Made by a program: the position numbers and the translations under genes. A stretch of 64,000 nt of DNA from NCBI GenBank assembly GCA_024362935.1, contig JANCRA010000172.1, forward strand, positions 62,001-126,000, read 5' to 3'. The stretch comes from Setophaga petechia (taxonomy: Eukaryota > Chordata > Aves > Passeriformes > Parulidae). Of this stretch, positions 36,501 through 49,748 are shown in pieces. Each line of letters starts with the position of its first letter. The first letter of the stretch is position 1. A model generated the notes under the pieces. The model worked only from the letters and a program-made list of their open reading frames with translations. It was not told the origin of the DNA and did no database searches.

Positions 36501-38872
36501 TGACTGGAGGTATTTCATCATCCTGTTAAGGCCAAATTGGCAGTGATGCTGAACCCTAGATGAAAAATTCTTCACTTATGTCACTCCAACTGTACCTGTA
36601 TGCTTATACCAATATGTATGTTGCTCTGAACTTGACCTGGCCTGGGCTGGTCTTGCACTTGAAGGAAAGAACCACCATATGTCATCACCAAAGAGTTTGC
36701 TCCCAGCACCATCCTTGCAACTGGCTGGATACTGGAGCTAAGTGATCTTTGGGATTCAGCCCAAAGCTTTGCTGCAAAACCAGGTTATTGGGCCCCAAAA
36801 GGCTATTTAGTGTTGATTTAGCAATACTGGTGAAATCATTCAAGGAGGGACACATGATCTGTGCAGATGGACAAAGCAATGGGCAAAGCTGTGATCTGCT
36901 GTCAGATTGAAAGAAAAAGAATTATCTTATGCACTGTAGATACTCTTCACCTGCTTTAATTTTTAATAGAAATGTTCCTCTTTAAGCGCTATGAGCAATA
37001 CAAGTTTAATGTGAACTTAGAGGACACCATGCAACATAAGTATAATTGACTCACTATAGTCACTCTTTAGATATTTTTTCCCCTTTTTCTTAAGTCTTAA
37101 TATTTCATTCTTAATGGAATCAGAAAATGACAGAGAGCTGGAATGTGACATAACTGTCAACTAATGTGAGTTCAACATACTAGCCAATATTGTAATTGGA
37201 TTTGAATTACTGCATAAGTAATTGCAGGTTAGAAAACCCCATGGTAAGACATCAACCACCTGCAGGTCATAGGCAAAGGAAACCAGAAATAGTGTTTAGA
37301 GAGGTCAAAGGTTTACATTTTTAAGTATCACTGTATCGGGGGACAGAGGTCACTTTTTATGTTTGTGGCATTGCTCTGTAAAATTTGAGCTTGTTTTACA
37401 TGCAGGCCACTAACTGGTCTTACAACTGAAAAACCATACGAACGTTATTTACACTGAACACTTGAACTGTTGGTCTGATACTAACACTCTTTTTAAGCAC
37501 AGAGTAACTTACTTTCATTTTCTCTCTCTGCTTGTACTGCTTTCCCCCATCAGTAGTAAACAAGGAAGGAAAGCTGCCATGTCCTGTTAGTGACAATAAC
37601 ACATCTTCCCCTTAATTACAGGTTTATGTCGTTTGTCAAAGTCCATCATCTGAATGGGTAAGATTGAATTCCATGACTGCTGAATTGGACATACTTTGAG
37701 CTGAAATAAAAGTGATGAGGTGCCTGTGCTTATTAGGGCTCCTAGTAGAAATGTTGGTGTGTTATGGAAAGGTAGTGTTACTGTTGTCTGTGGTGTTTTC
37801 TGGAGGTTGGAACTGTGAAAATAGGTGAAAAACAATATTTGCTCTATCAACCAGAATAAAGTTCATAAAACTAATGTAACTGGGAAAAGAACATTACAAT
37901 TTAAAAAATTTGGGCCCAGCCCCAGTTTTAGGGAGTAGATAAGGGGAGATGAAGTCATCACATCCTCACACAAAAAAATGAACAATGTAATATATTTCAT
38001 ATAAAGCTCCCAAAGAGATTATTTTTCTCTTTAAAAGATCTCAGACTCAGAAGCTCTCCTGTATTTTTGAGCTTGTAATTTCTCCTTCTGTCCAAAGGTT
38101 TTAGTCAGAAAAGACAGAACAAACTTTGTAATTTTTTACCTCTTTTGTGAAGAAGTATGGCTTCACAACTGTTTCTTGATCCTGCAAACAGGTCTGATTA
38201 AATGTATAGGAAGAGTATCAGTTGGTAAGTTTGGGAATTAGTCCTTACCCACAACAGCGTGAAACAGAAAAGGAGGGGATCTGCTTCGTAGCAGTCTGGA
38301 TCTGTTGTTCTATTTTCAGCTTTAGTAACAATGTTTTGTTATTCTTGATAATGAAATTAAATTTTTTTCTGTCTTTCAGTGTATTCACCTTAAAATAATT
38401 GTAGTAATAATAATTTTCCATTGCAGAACAATGCTAGAACTACTGACTTATATAAGCAAAGTGTTTTGAGATGCTCTTAGGAAAGGAGGTAGAGAAATGG
38501 AAGGTAGTACAAGAAGATGGCTGGCAAGAAACAGGCAAGAAACACCAACTTATGGTACCACCACCACCTGTGATGCCATCATCTCACAGTACACCCTTTT
38601 CTCCTTTCAATTAACACATCTTAGCCCATACTTTATAAAAATATTTGCACAGATTGCAAAGGTGAACATGGCCCTCAGAACTTTCTTCAAGGGAAAATTT
38701 TTCCTTGTGGAGAAAACTTATTAATAGTCAAAATAATGATGGAATCAGCATTTGGGGCAGCTCCAAAACCACCTACTCAAACTCACAAGGAAGAGAGTTA
38801 GACACAGATCCTGGTGGCATAATTAGTATTTCCTCTGGTTTGGCTCTTATTTCTGTTCACATCTATTGAAGA

Positions 38873-38887
38873 CAAAAAAAAAAAAAA
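38873..38887. repeat. Poly-A tract
   Basis: A run of about 14 A in unique sequence, without a visible retroposed body upstream. Confidence 0.85.
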
Positions 38888-40874
38888 GTTTTAAAGCTCT
38901 GATTGTGTTCCCCAGCAAAGCTGATTTCCACTTTGCAGGAGATTTTAGTTTCTCTTATATCCACAACCAGGCTGACAAAACCAAATGACAACTTCTAATT
39001 CCTATTTCCCTTTGTTGTCATCACCAGCAGATACAAATTTGGGAAAGTTGCTTATATAATTTGATTCAATTGTTGTGCTGGTGTTGTCCCTGGGCTGAAG
39101 AATTTGTGTAACTATTCATCTTAGCTTCTCACTGTCCTTTCAGGAAGTGAGAGGAGACTGGAAAGAAAAGAAATTTTTAACCTATTCATCTACTTCCTTC
39201 TTTCTGTGCAGTCTTTTCTGCCTGATATATAGAAAACTAGGGTGTGTGCCAGTTAACACCTTTGTGAACAGCAAAAATGTCTGTATATATGAGATAAGCA
39301 GGTGGACACTAATCATGTTTTGAGTTTATGTTTTGTGTATGCTTCTTCTTGACCCTATTCCTCCCTTCATTCTTTAATTTGTAGAAGCATGTAACACACA
39401 AAGAGCACTCACACAGCCAGCCTTCCAGCACATATGGTGTAGAAGAGAATGAAGAACTAATCACTAAAACACCTTCCATTTAGTAGTGTCTGTATTTAGG
39501 AATACCTTGTTAGGCACACTGACAACAACATTGTCAGGCACAAAAGAAACTTACACAAATCCACTTCAGTTTGGCCCTAATATCTCAGAATTAAGTGTGT
39601 ATTAAACACTCTGAAAAAACCTCCCTTAAACTTAATTGAGAAAGGACACAAGACACACTTTTTTATATATATAAGCATATGTTGTTGCTGATGAACACAT
39701 TTTGAATGTTGCGTATTTGATTTGCATCAAAAAAGAGGAAGAGACACATGCTGCTGTGTGACTTCCATTGTAGCACCAGTATCATACCCTCCACTTCTTC
39801 AGATATAAAAGGTAGTTTAGGCTGGTTTTTGTAAACATATAGGTGGGCGGTATCTGTGCTGATATTTTGCTGTATGACTGAATTACATAAGGAGCAGCTC
39901 CTAGCTGCTGGTGGGGCAGTGATGCATATGCCAGCTCCACCCATTCATGGTTCCCACTAGAGGAAACAAGAAGCATCAGAAGGTCTCAGAAAAGAAAACT
40001 GGGAATGGGAGCATACTTGCTCAATGCATTTAAGGGGATTTAGTATCTTTCATCACAAACTTAATCATATACCTTGTTTTATTGCAATAGTGGAAACCTT
40101 GGAGTAAGTTAAATTGTCAGATACAGAGAAATTATCACAGATCTGTCCATAGACGCCCAGATGAAGGTGGCACAGAGGACTGCAACCATACACTGCAAGA
40201 TGGACACACAATGGGGAAAAGGAAAGAAAAATTCTCCAACCCTTATTCTCTCAACCCACTATGCATAACCTCCCATAGCTTGAAGCAAGACAAGAAAGTC
40301 AGCATTTCGCACCCTCCAACAGCTTTGACATGACAGGTATCGTATTTTCTTACCCACCGAATTGCCAAGGAAATCCGCCCTAGCAAAAGTGCAAAAGTTT
40401 TCAGTATAAGGAGGTGGGGTGCAAAAACTGGCTTCTAGGCAAAGGTTGAAATGACTCAATCTGAAACAAAATGTAAAGCAATTACTGCCTGGAAAAAAAA
40501 AAAGATCATGCTGACATTTAGAGGCTGCTGTGGTAGTATCTGTCCCTTCCCAGGCTGACATAAGCAGCCTTGATTTCATCCCCAAATGATTTTATTTTTG
40601 TTTGATATTTAGGATATCCTTTATTTGGATGTGGGGGGCAGTAGGATGTATTGCCTTATCTTAGCTTTTATGCTGAGAAATAATTGCCACCCCAGAAAGG
40701 TAATTACATACGCCATTGTTTATATGCATAATAGGCCCGGAAAAGCATGTTCTACAGATAGAAAAAAAAAGAAAATCCTGCTTTCACATCAGGGTGGAAC
40801 ACTATGCAAAGTGACAGATTACCACAAATAGCATTCAAACCCTTGCACAGTAGTGGTTGGTTTTTCTTCTGGGG

Positions 40875-40935
40875 AAGAGGGGGAAGGGGTGAAGGCTATG
40901 GAATAGGGTGGAAAGGGGGAAAAAAAGGAAGACAA
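40875..40935 (+). repeat. Purine-rich G/A block
   Basis: A G/A-rich stretch with guanine runs of 4, 5 and 4 close together and further runs of 3 and 5 downstream. The three nearest runs are close enough for a quadruplex, but the fourth is about 16 bases away, so it misses the strict motif. Confidence 0.55.
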
Positions 40936-41939
40936 TTTTGTTCAACAGCCAGAGTAACATTCACAGTGGTTTTTACAATCTTGATTGCTGCTAAATGAAC
41001 CTGATTTTTAAGTTGTTTTAAAAGTCGCTGCCTCAAAGGGACATTTTCTGTTGCCATCTTGCACAAATACCACTTCTCCTAAAGTGGCCTTAATTTGAAT
41101 TGCTTTGAAAGCAGACCAGATAATCTGCTAGAATATGTTGTGGCATGATGCATTTCCCCTTTGTGCCCTTAGTACCACATAGAAAGTGAATTTAGCTCAG
41201 AAAAGGACAACTAGTCTCTTTTCCCCCTTCCATCATAATACAATGAAAGAATACAACAAACAGTGTGCTGTGATGTCAAACCCATTTCAGGTTTTTTTAA
41301 AATGCAAAATATGTATTTCTTCAAAATATTGAAAGTTTCAGGGCTGAACAAAGAAAAGAAATGCATATGTATTTCAATATTGAACCAAGCATTGTTAGGT
41401 GCTGAAGCAATTCATAGCAGGGCTATTCTCTGTGGCAGTGTCCAGCAAATTGCATGAGCTGCTTGTTAGGCTTGACAACAGTGTTTTACCTAACAAAGGC
41501 CTCAACAGCTCAGAGCAGCAAAGGAATGTCAAAATGAGCACATTTCACACACAGATGTGTGACCATTATAAGAAGATGCATGGGGTGGAGAGAAGAGGCT
41601 GGATGCTGGGAAGGCTAACAGTTAGCAGTAGGGACATGGCCCTACTGACCACATTTAATCAACCTTTCTGTAAACAATCCAACATTTTCATTGTTCTCTA
41701 AAAACTAATAAAGAGAAACAAGCACTTTTCATTCATCTTGAAGTAATTTTCTGTCAGGTTTGAGCCCCTTGTGGCTTACAGCTTGTGCATTGCTAGCTGT
41801 GTGATACAACAACTATTTCAATTTATTTTACAAACTCTGGCCATTCACATGTCAGTTAGTGCTCACCAAGCCAGCATCTGAAATTGTGCAGTTAACGAGT
41901 TTTACAACATTTCTATCAAGAGAAACTGTTTAGCATAAC

Positions 41940-42560
41940 TGACTCTTAAGGAGTTATTATACCTCTAAAAATCCATTTTAAGGGGCATTATTTAAATAAA
42001 ATAGAAAAACGGTTCACTGCCTTTTAAAGGGGCTACAAAAAAAGTCCATCAGATCCAGTGCAGTAATCCTCAGCTTAAAGCACTCTTGAGAGCACTTCTG
42101 GGAATTATCAGCATAATGAAATGTTTTGTGAAATGTCCAGATAGATTCCTCTACTCAACAATTTTACTGCACTATATTTATTTTCCCTCCAGTTTTTAAA
42201 GCAGTGAATACTTTTTTGAGGTGATGATTCTACATTGTGTAGCTTAACTGAATGCATTTTTGTCAAGGCTGTAGTATAACTGAGGGGTTCAGTCTGTGTA
42301 CAATCTAGAAACATTTGCACAGCAAAAAAAAAAGTCAAGCCATTTATGTTATTCTCAGCTCTAAAAGGGTTAAATCACAATGAGGCTTATGCAGATTTGC
42401 ATTTCTCTTGTAGCACATTTTTCTTATACTTAACAACTTTCTTATCCAGTGGCACCTGTAAAATGCTATATTGAAAAGAATTCTTAAATTGCTCATAAGA
42501 GCTCATAAAAATAAAATTTATTCTGAACTGCTCTGAAAAGGAGAAATTTATGAATTTTAA
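41940..42560. promoter_or_regulatory. Possible conserved non-coding element
   Basis: Repeat-free sequence with an ATTTGCAT octamer near 42395, several homeobox-like sites and a CAGGTG-type E-box in reverse (CACCTG near 42454). Resemblance to developmental enhancers is inferred from motif texture only. Confidence 0.18.
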
Positions 42561-42871
42561 CTTAATTGATAGATACTTTTCACCTATGGCAACTAATGAT
42601 CCAAAACTGCTAATACCTGGAGTCTACAATGGTAGAAACACTGCAGGATTTACGTGAGTCAATCTCAGTATCTTAAACCACCTAATGGAGTAAACCCCAT
42701 GTTTAAAATTTAAATTAGTCACCATTCCTGCCTAAAATGAGCAGTGGTAAGAGAAAAATTATATTACGGTACAATTACAGATACAGTAGACACAGTATGC
42801 AGGTGTATGTATACAATATACACACAGAGAGAGGCAACACATATGCAAGGTTTTATTTGTTCAGTAGGATA

Positions 42872-43312
42872 ACAAAAATGGTAAAGGGTCTTGAGGGGAA
42901 GCCGTATGAGGAGCAGCTGAGGTCACTGTGTCTGTTCAGCCTGGAGAAGAGGAGACTGAGAGGAGATATCATTGCAGTCTACAGCTGTGTCAGAGGAAGA
43001 GGAGGGGCAGGCACTGATCTCTTCTCTGTGATGACTTGGGGCAGGACCCAGGGAATGGCATGAAGTTGCATCAGAGGAGGTTTAAGTTGGATATTAGAAA
43101 AAGGTTCTTCACTCAGAAGGTGGTTGGGGACTAGAACAGGGTCCCCAGGGAAGTGTTCATGGCCTGACAGAGTTCAAGCAGCCTCAAAAGTTCAAGAAGG
43201 ACAATCCTCATGGGCACATGGTGTGACACCTCGGGATGGTCTTTTGCAGGGCCAGAATTTCGACTTGATGATCCTGATGGTCCATTGCAACTCAATATAT
43301 TCTGTGATTCTG
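42872..43312 (+). mobile_element. CR1 LINE fragment, 3' end (plus strand)
   Basis: The plus strand runs from AAAATGGTAAAGGGTCTTGA through GAGGAGCAGCTGAGGTCACT and the CR1 signature CTGTTCAGCCTGGAGAAGAG. Translation gives RITKMVKGLEGKPYEEQLRS and LEKRRLRGDIIAVYS, conserved near the C-terminus of CR1 ORF2. It continues through the 3' UTR to the terminal TATTCTGTGATTCTG. About 440 bp remain, 5'-truncated, with small deletions. This is the best-preserved CR1 3' end in the window. Confidence 0.95.
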
Positions 43313-46300
43313 GGATCAGTTGTATCTAGTTCCACTAAAAGCCTCAGTATTATGTGTCAGCCAAAAAAATTTGACTTAGTTCTTCAGATGTTTTACACTC
43401 ATTCTAAGACAGAGAGACCAACACCCTTGAGATCTTCCAATAGATACTCAGTAACTCTCATGCACAAGACATCTAGACAATAATTTGTGGTCTTGGTGCC
43501 ATCTCAGAGCAAAGGTATAACCTTTCCTGAAGGTATAAGCTTTCCACAATCACTGTAGGCAGTACTACAGTAGTAGTGCCAAAAAAGCTGCCTCTCAGAA
43601 TCTACTGAGACAGAAATGCATGTAGTATGACTTCCAGACTGGCAAATCTATGATTGATCAACCATACTAAGTGAGATAATGGGCACTTTCCTAGCTACAG
43701 CTCAGTTTTGTAAGATGTCAAACATTTGAGCACTGTCTGTACATATTAAGTTTTAAGCAGTCACTGGCAGAGCTGACTAAAGCAGTGGGCTTTTTTAATG
43801 ACTGAAATCTTTATTGGAGTGGTGTCATGCTCCTTAGCACTCTGCTTAATGCCTTGGTATAGCAAAACACATAAAGCAGAAGAAAAAGGAGAGGCCATCA
43901 AAAATATGCTCAAATTTATGTTAGAATCAGTGGAAAACTTAACTACATTTAAATAATATATGAATGGTTCTGCTACTGAAAGGCAGGGAGAGATGAAAGA
44001 CATCAGATTTCCAGATACTAAAAATTTTGGATGGTGAAACTTGAAAGCACCCACTGTATGAAAAAAAAATTGTATCCAGGTCCAGGAAGAAAACTAAGGA
44101 GGAACAGACAGAAGAGAATTTTGTAAGACTGATCACACAGGCAAACCAACTAAAGGAACAAAGGAGTGAGCTGTACTTAATTCTAGTGACTTCTTACAAT
44201 TGTGTATGTTCACACTTGGTTGTTAGCTTTCTGTGTGGTCAACCAGTAGATGCTGCAGTGGGAGCACTAAAGGTCTGCTGGTGAGAGGTAGAAATTCGTA
44301 TAGGATACTCTTCACAGTCCTCTCATATTTATAGGATATGACTTGTCTTTGTAAACTCTACTTCTTTCTGCTTCTCGGCCTGAAGAGAGTTTTGATAGGA
44401 AATTCAGAGCTGCATTGTCAAAGGCAACAGCAGGAGGTCTGAAGTAAAAGAAAGAATGTGTAAGACCTCTTCTGCTGCATGCTGAGGAGATGCATAAGAG
44501 GCAATCACTTAAGTGGATAGGAGGTGACTTGACTGCAATCATATATTTTAGCACAGTTAATTACTGTCATGCCTTTCCCATGAGTTTAACTAGTATGGCA
44601 GCAGGATTTTTTTGTCACCTGATTTTTTATACATAATATTGACCAAAATGGAAGCAAATACTTTTTGACCATGCACAGAGGTTTTTTTGTTCTGGAGTGA
44701 AGGTCTTTCTGTTTTGGGAAAACATCTATGTAAAATGACAAAAAAAAAAAAGTTTTAGGTATGATGGATTTATTTGTGACAAATGAAAAGTCCATGACTG
44801 ATTTTTTGTGTGACCGAAGACTTGATGCTTGCTCCACTGATTTTTCATTTGTTCATACAGGTCCAACTTTTTGCCCAGGAGTTGTTTAATTTTTCTCTTT
44901 TCTAAAAGGCCTTGTTTTACCCCTGCAAGTAACATGTGCATCTAATTTACAGGACATTCTAACAGGTCTTGGAGATACACAGGCTTGAAAGGGTCTAAGC
45001 TGGGGTGCAGACAACCTTTGACTATTCCTTCTGCATGCCTGCGTGGGGTAAAGTCCCTACAAATGAGCTGTGGGTGGGAAGCACCTGGTTCATTAACTAT
45101 TCATTAGCTACTGAGAACTAGCTTGGCTATCCTTCAGCCCACACTGAAGTCTACTGAAATTTGGACATCTTAAATCTCTAAAACATGAGAGAATATTATT
45201 ATTTTAATCCTGTACCTACAGGAGCAGCCAGTCTTTTGGTCCATATTCCTCTGCATTGTTGGGCTAGCTGTTGTCTGTTCTATTCCCAGAAAAACACTTC
45301 CATTATAAGGAGGCATGGTCAATCGGGGAGCATGGTCAGTAGAAGGCTGCATAAGTGTGGTCTACCTCTCTAGGGAAACTGTTGTCCTTGTTAAGCCTTT
45401 TCTCCTTCAGTGAAGGCTTGTGAATGTTTTGCAACACCATGACTGAATTAAAAGAATAATGTTAATGGCAAGCAAAATTATTGAGACACCATAATTTAGG
45501 CTGAGGTAGACAAGTCTTCAAATTATAATTTAAAAACATTAAATATCATAGGGAAATAACTCAAATCTGAACACATGCAACATCAAAGCTAATACTGCAT
45601 TGTGAAGAAGACATCTATATTCACAGTTTCTGTCCCTAAGTTGGTGACAATGTAAATGCCAAACCCGTTCACATTAAGTGGAGCTATGTATCAGGATAAT
45701 GAGATGAAAGTGCACACCTGTGTGGTACCATGACTAATAATATCAACAAGCTTTGTTTTAAATACTACTGACCTTTGATAGGGAGAAGTACAACATGACA
45801 AAGAAAAAGTGGGAAAATTGCATAAAAATATCAAATGCTTCTTTTCAGCTAGTTTTTTATATAATGTCAGGTGACTTAGGCTGGATTTCCTTGACCTTTT
45901 GGGACATGATGACGCAGTTATTTGCAGTGAGTCCAAAATTTCATGCACAGACTTTTAACACAGGCTCTCCAGTCTGTGAAATTGAGTCTGGTTGATATAA
46001 TAATCTCTGTTAGAGCTGGACATGCAGCCTACCTCTATTACTCCCACATATGCATATAAAAATTAAGACCTTACAGCAAGATTAGCCTTTCTTGTTTTTT
46101 TTTTTTACCCTGGTTTCCAAGAAACAGAGAGTTTTTTTGGTCATGGAAAGATTATGCACGTGTCCAAGTAAGTTTGAACTCATTGCGTAATTCCAGCTGA
46201 TTTTCTAAGGGAATGGAAGGGATTTGGAACCTAACAGCAGAGTAAGAAACTCTGCAACATATCTCACAGTGGTCAGGTATATTCAAATGACACATGTGGC

Positions 46301-46770
46301 AGGTTCTTTCCTATCCCATTGGCTTATTTGCCAGGTAGTCTCCCATTTGTTTCTGAATAATTTCTGGATCACTCATTTTCCCCATGGTCCCTTAACTTTC
46401 TGTTCCTCTTTTCAGGCAAGTCAAGCACAACTCAACAAAAAGACTAGTTTCAGCCTTATGCTATCAGTTGCTGTAAAATGCAAGATTAAGCTTGAATTCA
46501 CAAAAAATCTTGCTACTTCATAGGCATGGTGATCTGTTTACTTTTAAAAGGATGGGATAAAAGGATACATAACCCCCCATACTTCTACAACTAGTTGCAC
46601 CAACCACAGACAGCAGAAATAATGTGTGATTACCACTTATAAAAAAAACCTTCATGAACACAACCTACCACAACAGGCTGCTGGAACCTGTTAAAACCAC
46701 CTCATAAAAATACCAAAAAAAGAGCACAGTGGATTCTACATTACAGAATGAAGAGGTGGGGGAGTAGTAA
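43313..46770. other. Unique non-coding sequence
   Basis: No gene, RNA or mobile element recognised. Frames up to 97 codons occur on both strands without recognisable features. Confidence 0.5.
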
Positions 46771-46842
46771 AAAGAAGAAGAAGAAGAAAAAGAAGAAGAA
46801 GAAGCAGAAGAAGAAGAAGAAGAAGAAGAAGAAGAAGAAGAA
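46771..46842. repeat. (GAA)n microsatellite
   Basis: About 24 AAG/GAA triplets with interruptions near 46790 (AAA) and 46804 (GCA). The longest pure run is 12 units at 46807-46842. The strict purine/pyrimidine asymmetry allows triplex (H-DNA) formation, as known for long GAA tracts. Confidence 0.95.
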
Positions 46843-47452
46843 TTGGAGTCTACCTTGAGAACCTGGAAACTGGAACTTTGGAAAAGATTACCACCTCAGT
46901 TAACACAAAATGTGCAGAGCAATGTTAGGGAAACTTCTCTGAGATACAGTGATTTAGTACAAACCCTCCTCTGCCATCAACTGCTTTTGGGTGATTTGTG
47001 GTGGATTGGACATCATTAGGCAGTCCTGGAGTGGGGTCAGCCCTGCAAGAACTGTCAGAAATGGAATTGGGTGGAGGAGCAAAAGTGAGGCTTATATGTC
47101 ATGCTTTAATAGATTTCTGTCATCAAAGTCATCCTAGTGTGAGAGAAGCTTTTGACAGCACACTGACAAGGAGGTTGAACCACACATTTCTGAGACGGAC
47201 CAGAGTCTTTGTCACCTCTGTCACATTGGGACTGCTGAGATACATTTCCTCAGGGAGAAGAACACCCTGTTTGTTTGGTCACAGCCGTTTTCTTCAACTA
47301 AACTAGTATTTCTGCTTTCACTGAGTGCAGGATTCACATGCTTTCATCTCTCTGTGGGGAATTTTCTTCATATGAATTACAACGGCATGACTGATACAGT
47401 GATTTTCTTGGGAAGGTTTGCAGTAGCTTTGCAAGTCAGACAGAAGCCCCAG
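46843..47452. other. Unique non-coding sequence
   Basis: A 102-codon plus-strand frame at 46998-47306 has no recognisable domain and is treated as chance. Nothing else is visible. Confidence 0.45.
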
Positions 47453-47563
47453 CTAGCAATCACTTGAGCAATAAATAATAACTTTAATGTCCTGGAATGC
47501 TAGTTCTTGATGTTTCAGGAGTAGCTTTTATTTATCATTCTGTATGTCACCTACATATCTCAG
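47453..47563 (+). repeat. Copy 1 of a diverged repeat pair
   Basis: This 111-bp segment aligns nearly gap-free with 49636-49748. Both begin CTAGCAATCA, share AGCA(A/G)TAAATAA, then TGGAATGCT, CTTGAT and TTTTATTTAT in the same order, and end in CAG. By eye the first half is about three-quarters identical or better. There are no terminal inverted repeats, poly-A tail or obvious target duplications. It may be an ancient unclassified repeat or a duplicated regulatory element. Confidence 0.72.
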
Positions 47564-49635
47564 ATGATAATGTTAGCTGTTCTATACAGATGAATTGCAA
47601 AACTAAAAGTCTTGCACTTCAAGCAGATATTTTGGCATTGTGAAATCCACAAGATCTTCAAAGTAAAAATTTTAAACAGAAGAGAGTGTGGACACTTAGC
47701 TTGACATTGCTCCCATCTTATAGTCAGTCAAAGCCTATAATCACAGTCACATTGTGCTATTGCTCATTGAAAAATTCTGTTCTCTGGGACCTAATCTAAA
47801 TCTGGGAAGGTATCTATTCCTGTGCTCCTGAAGAAGCTATGATGTGAGCAGCATCAACAGGAAGTGCAAGGGGATCTACCACTTATTGCCCAGTTACAGA
47901 AGTTCACACTAAATAATCAGATGAACTGAGGCAGATGTCTCAAGTGCTCTGATCACACCAAAGCAGGCACATATTGACTTCAGTGGTTTTGAACCAAATT
48001 ACTTCTTCTCTGTCAGTGGAAATATGAAAATGGGTAATTTTGTAGCCTCCTAATGATCTTAACTGTTCCCAGACAGAGGAGAGAAAAGGGGAGTAGAAAG
48101 ATTTCCTGCAAATCATTTGTGAGTGTATTGTCTTCACTCTAACAATCCTTGCTGTACTTCATATGCTTTGGAACTAGTTCAGCTGAAGAAAAATACGTAT
48201 TTACAAGATTCACCTGTGGTCTACTAACATGGGAACTGAGTCTATGTGTTAGATCTTGAGCAACAGACCAAATTCAGGTTTCAACATTTCATAGATAGGT
48301 GTTTCACAGAGGTAACCACAACACAAAATGTTAGGAAAACCCAAGAACCAGACAAAATCATTCTGTTAAAACAACTGACTTAAGTGACCTCTAGTATGCT
48401 TTTTTTTTTTTTTGGTGCAATTCCATATGAAAGGCCAAAAATTAGGTCTTTCAAAAATAGGAAAAAAATTGCCCCTTCAAATGGTAGTACATAGATCTGT
48501 GACACAGGGCTGTCTTAAAAGTGATTTGCGCAGTTGTCTTGGGTATGCATTCCAGCTGTACATTGAACTACTCACAGATGCAAGGTATGCTACAAATTTA
48601 TCACACCATATGGTTCTGTGATGCTGTAAGTACTTATTAATGCAAGTGTTTTTTAATGACCCCTCAAAGAAATAGGACAAACTTTCTTAAAAATCTTGAT
48701 GTTTTACAGAAATACTGTAGCCCTATCCATGTATAAAGTGTGCATCCATTTGCCTGACTTATTTTACATCTATTTTATTAAAATGATGTGAATGCTTCAT
48801 GTACATTCTTAAAGAAATATATTCTGTGTTTATACTAATTTATCAACTTGATTAATATATTAAATTTTGCATTATAAGCTTTATTAAGCTTATAAAATGA
48901 TAATTTAATTTTAAAATGACAGTTTCACTAGTGTACATACTGTTCAACTTAAGACAGTGCAGAAAATAGTATACATCTAAAAAGTCATAGAGTAGCAACC
49001 AAATCGATTACTGAAGTAATCCTTTTTAAAAATCACAGCTGGCTTTCTAATTATCTCTGTGTTAGATGCTAGATTGTGTTAAATATTGTTTACCACAGAA
49101 TAGGTCCACTCAGGGTGTAAAAGGTGAATGTTTGGCTTTCTCAAAGTCCTGTGCAATAATTCCTATACAAACTCTGAAAATGGAACTGATAATATGTCAA
49201 TGATTACAATACAAAGAAATTAAATATTACAGCTAATTTTCTTACTGAAATCTAATCCAGGGATTAGCAACAATGGAAAATCTGTTTTATTTGCATTTAA
49301 TTTGTACCTTCACACTATTATCTCCCATGTTTAATTTCCGGAAATGTGGTTCAGGCTATTATAACCACATTTCATGCTGCAGTTGCACTGTTATTTGAGC
49401 TCTATGCTAGGAAATGACTTACTGAAAAAATAAAGCCAGCATACTTTATTTTAATTATACTAGAGCTGTGTCTAAGTATAAAAAAATAGTAGAGCATATA
49501 TTTAATATGGAGCATGGATTAACAGTTTTATGAGACATAAAATCTATTTATATCATTTTCTATTTACAAATCAGTTATATATCTTTCAACAAAACAAATG
49601 CCTATAGTGTAAAAATGAATAAGGAGAACATCAAA
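47564..49635. other. Unique very AT-rich sequence between the repeat pair
   Basis: No gene or transposon recognised. There is a poly-T run near 48402-48414 and an AT-rich inverted repeat (TTATAAGC / GCTTATAA at 48872-48895). Confidence 0.5.
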
Positions 49636-49748
49636 CTAGCAATCATGTAAGCAGTAAATAACATCTTAATTGGTCTGGAATGCTGGAGCTTGATTTTTTT
49701 GGAACTAGGTTTTATTTATTGATCTATGTGGCATATTTATCTTTCCAG
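49636..49748 (+). repeat. Copy 2 of a diverged repeat pair
   Basis: Partner of 47453-47563, in direct orientation 2.18 kb downstream. Shared ordered blocks include CTAGCAATCA, GTAAATAA, TCTGGAATGCT, GCTTGAT, TTTTATTTAT and a terminal CCAG. Flanking sequence is not obviously similar beyond these ends. Confidence 0.72.

Larger units (their letters stand above)
30976..42871. other. Unique AT-rich non-coding sequence
   Basis: No gene, RNA gene or transposon is recognised in this 12-kb stretch. The many frames of 60-108 codons show no recognisable domains. Enhancer-like AT-rich stretches at 32940-33540 and 41940-42560, a short poly-A at 38873-38887 and a purine-rich block at 40875-40935 are the only structured items. 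Confidence 0.5.

Noticed and set aside
46998..47306. 102-codon plus-strand frame
   Set aside because: No recognisable domain or splice context, and its length is within chance expectation.
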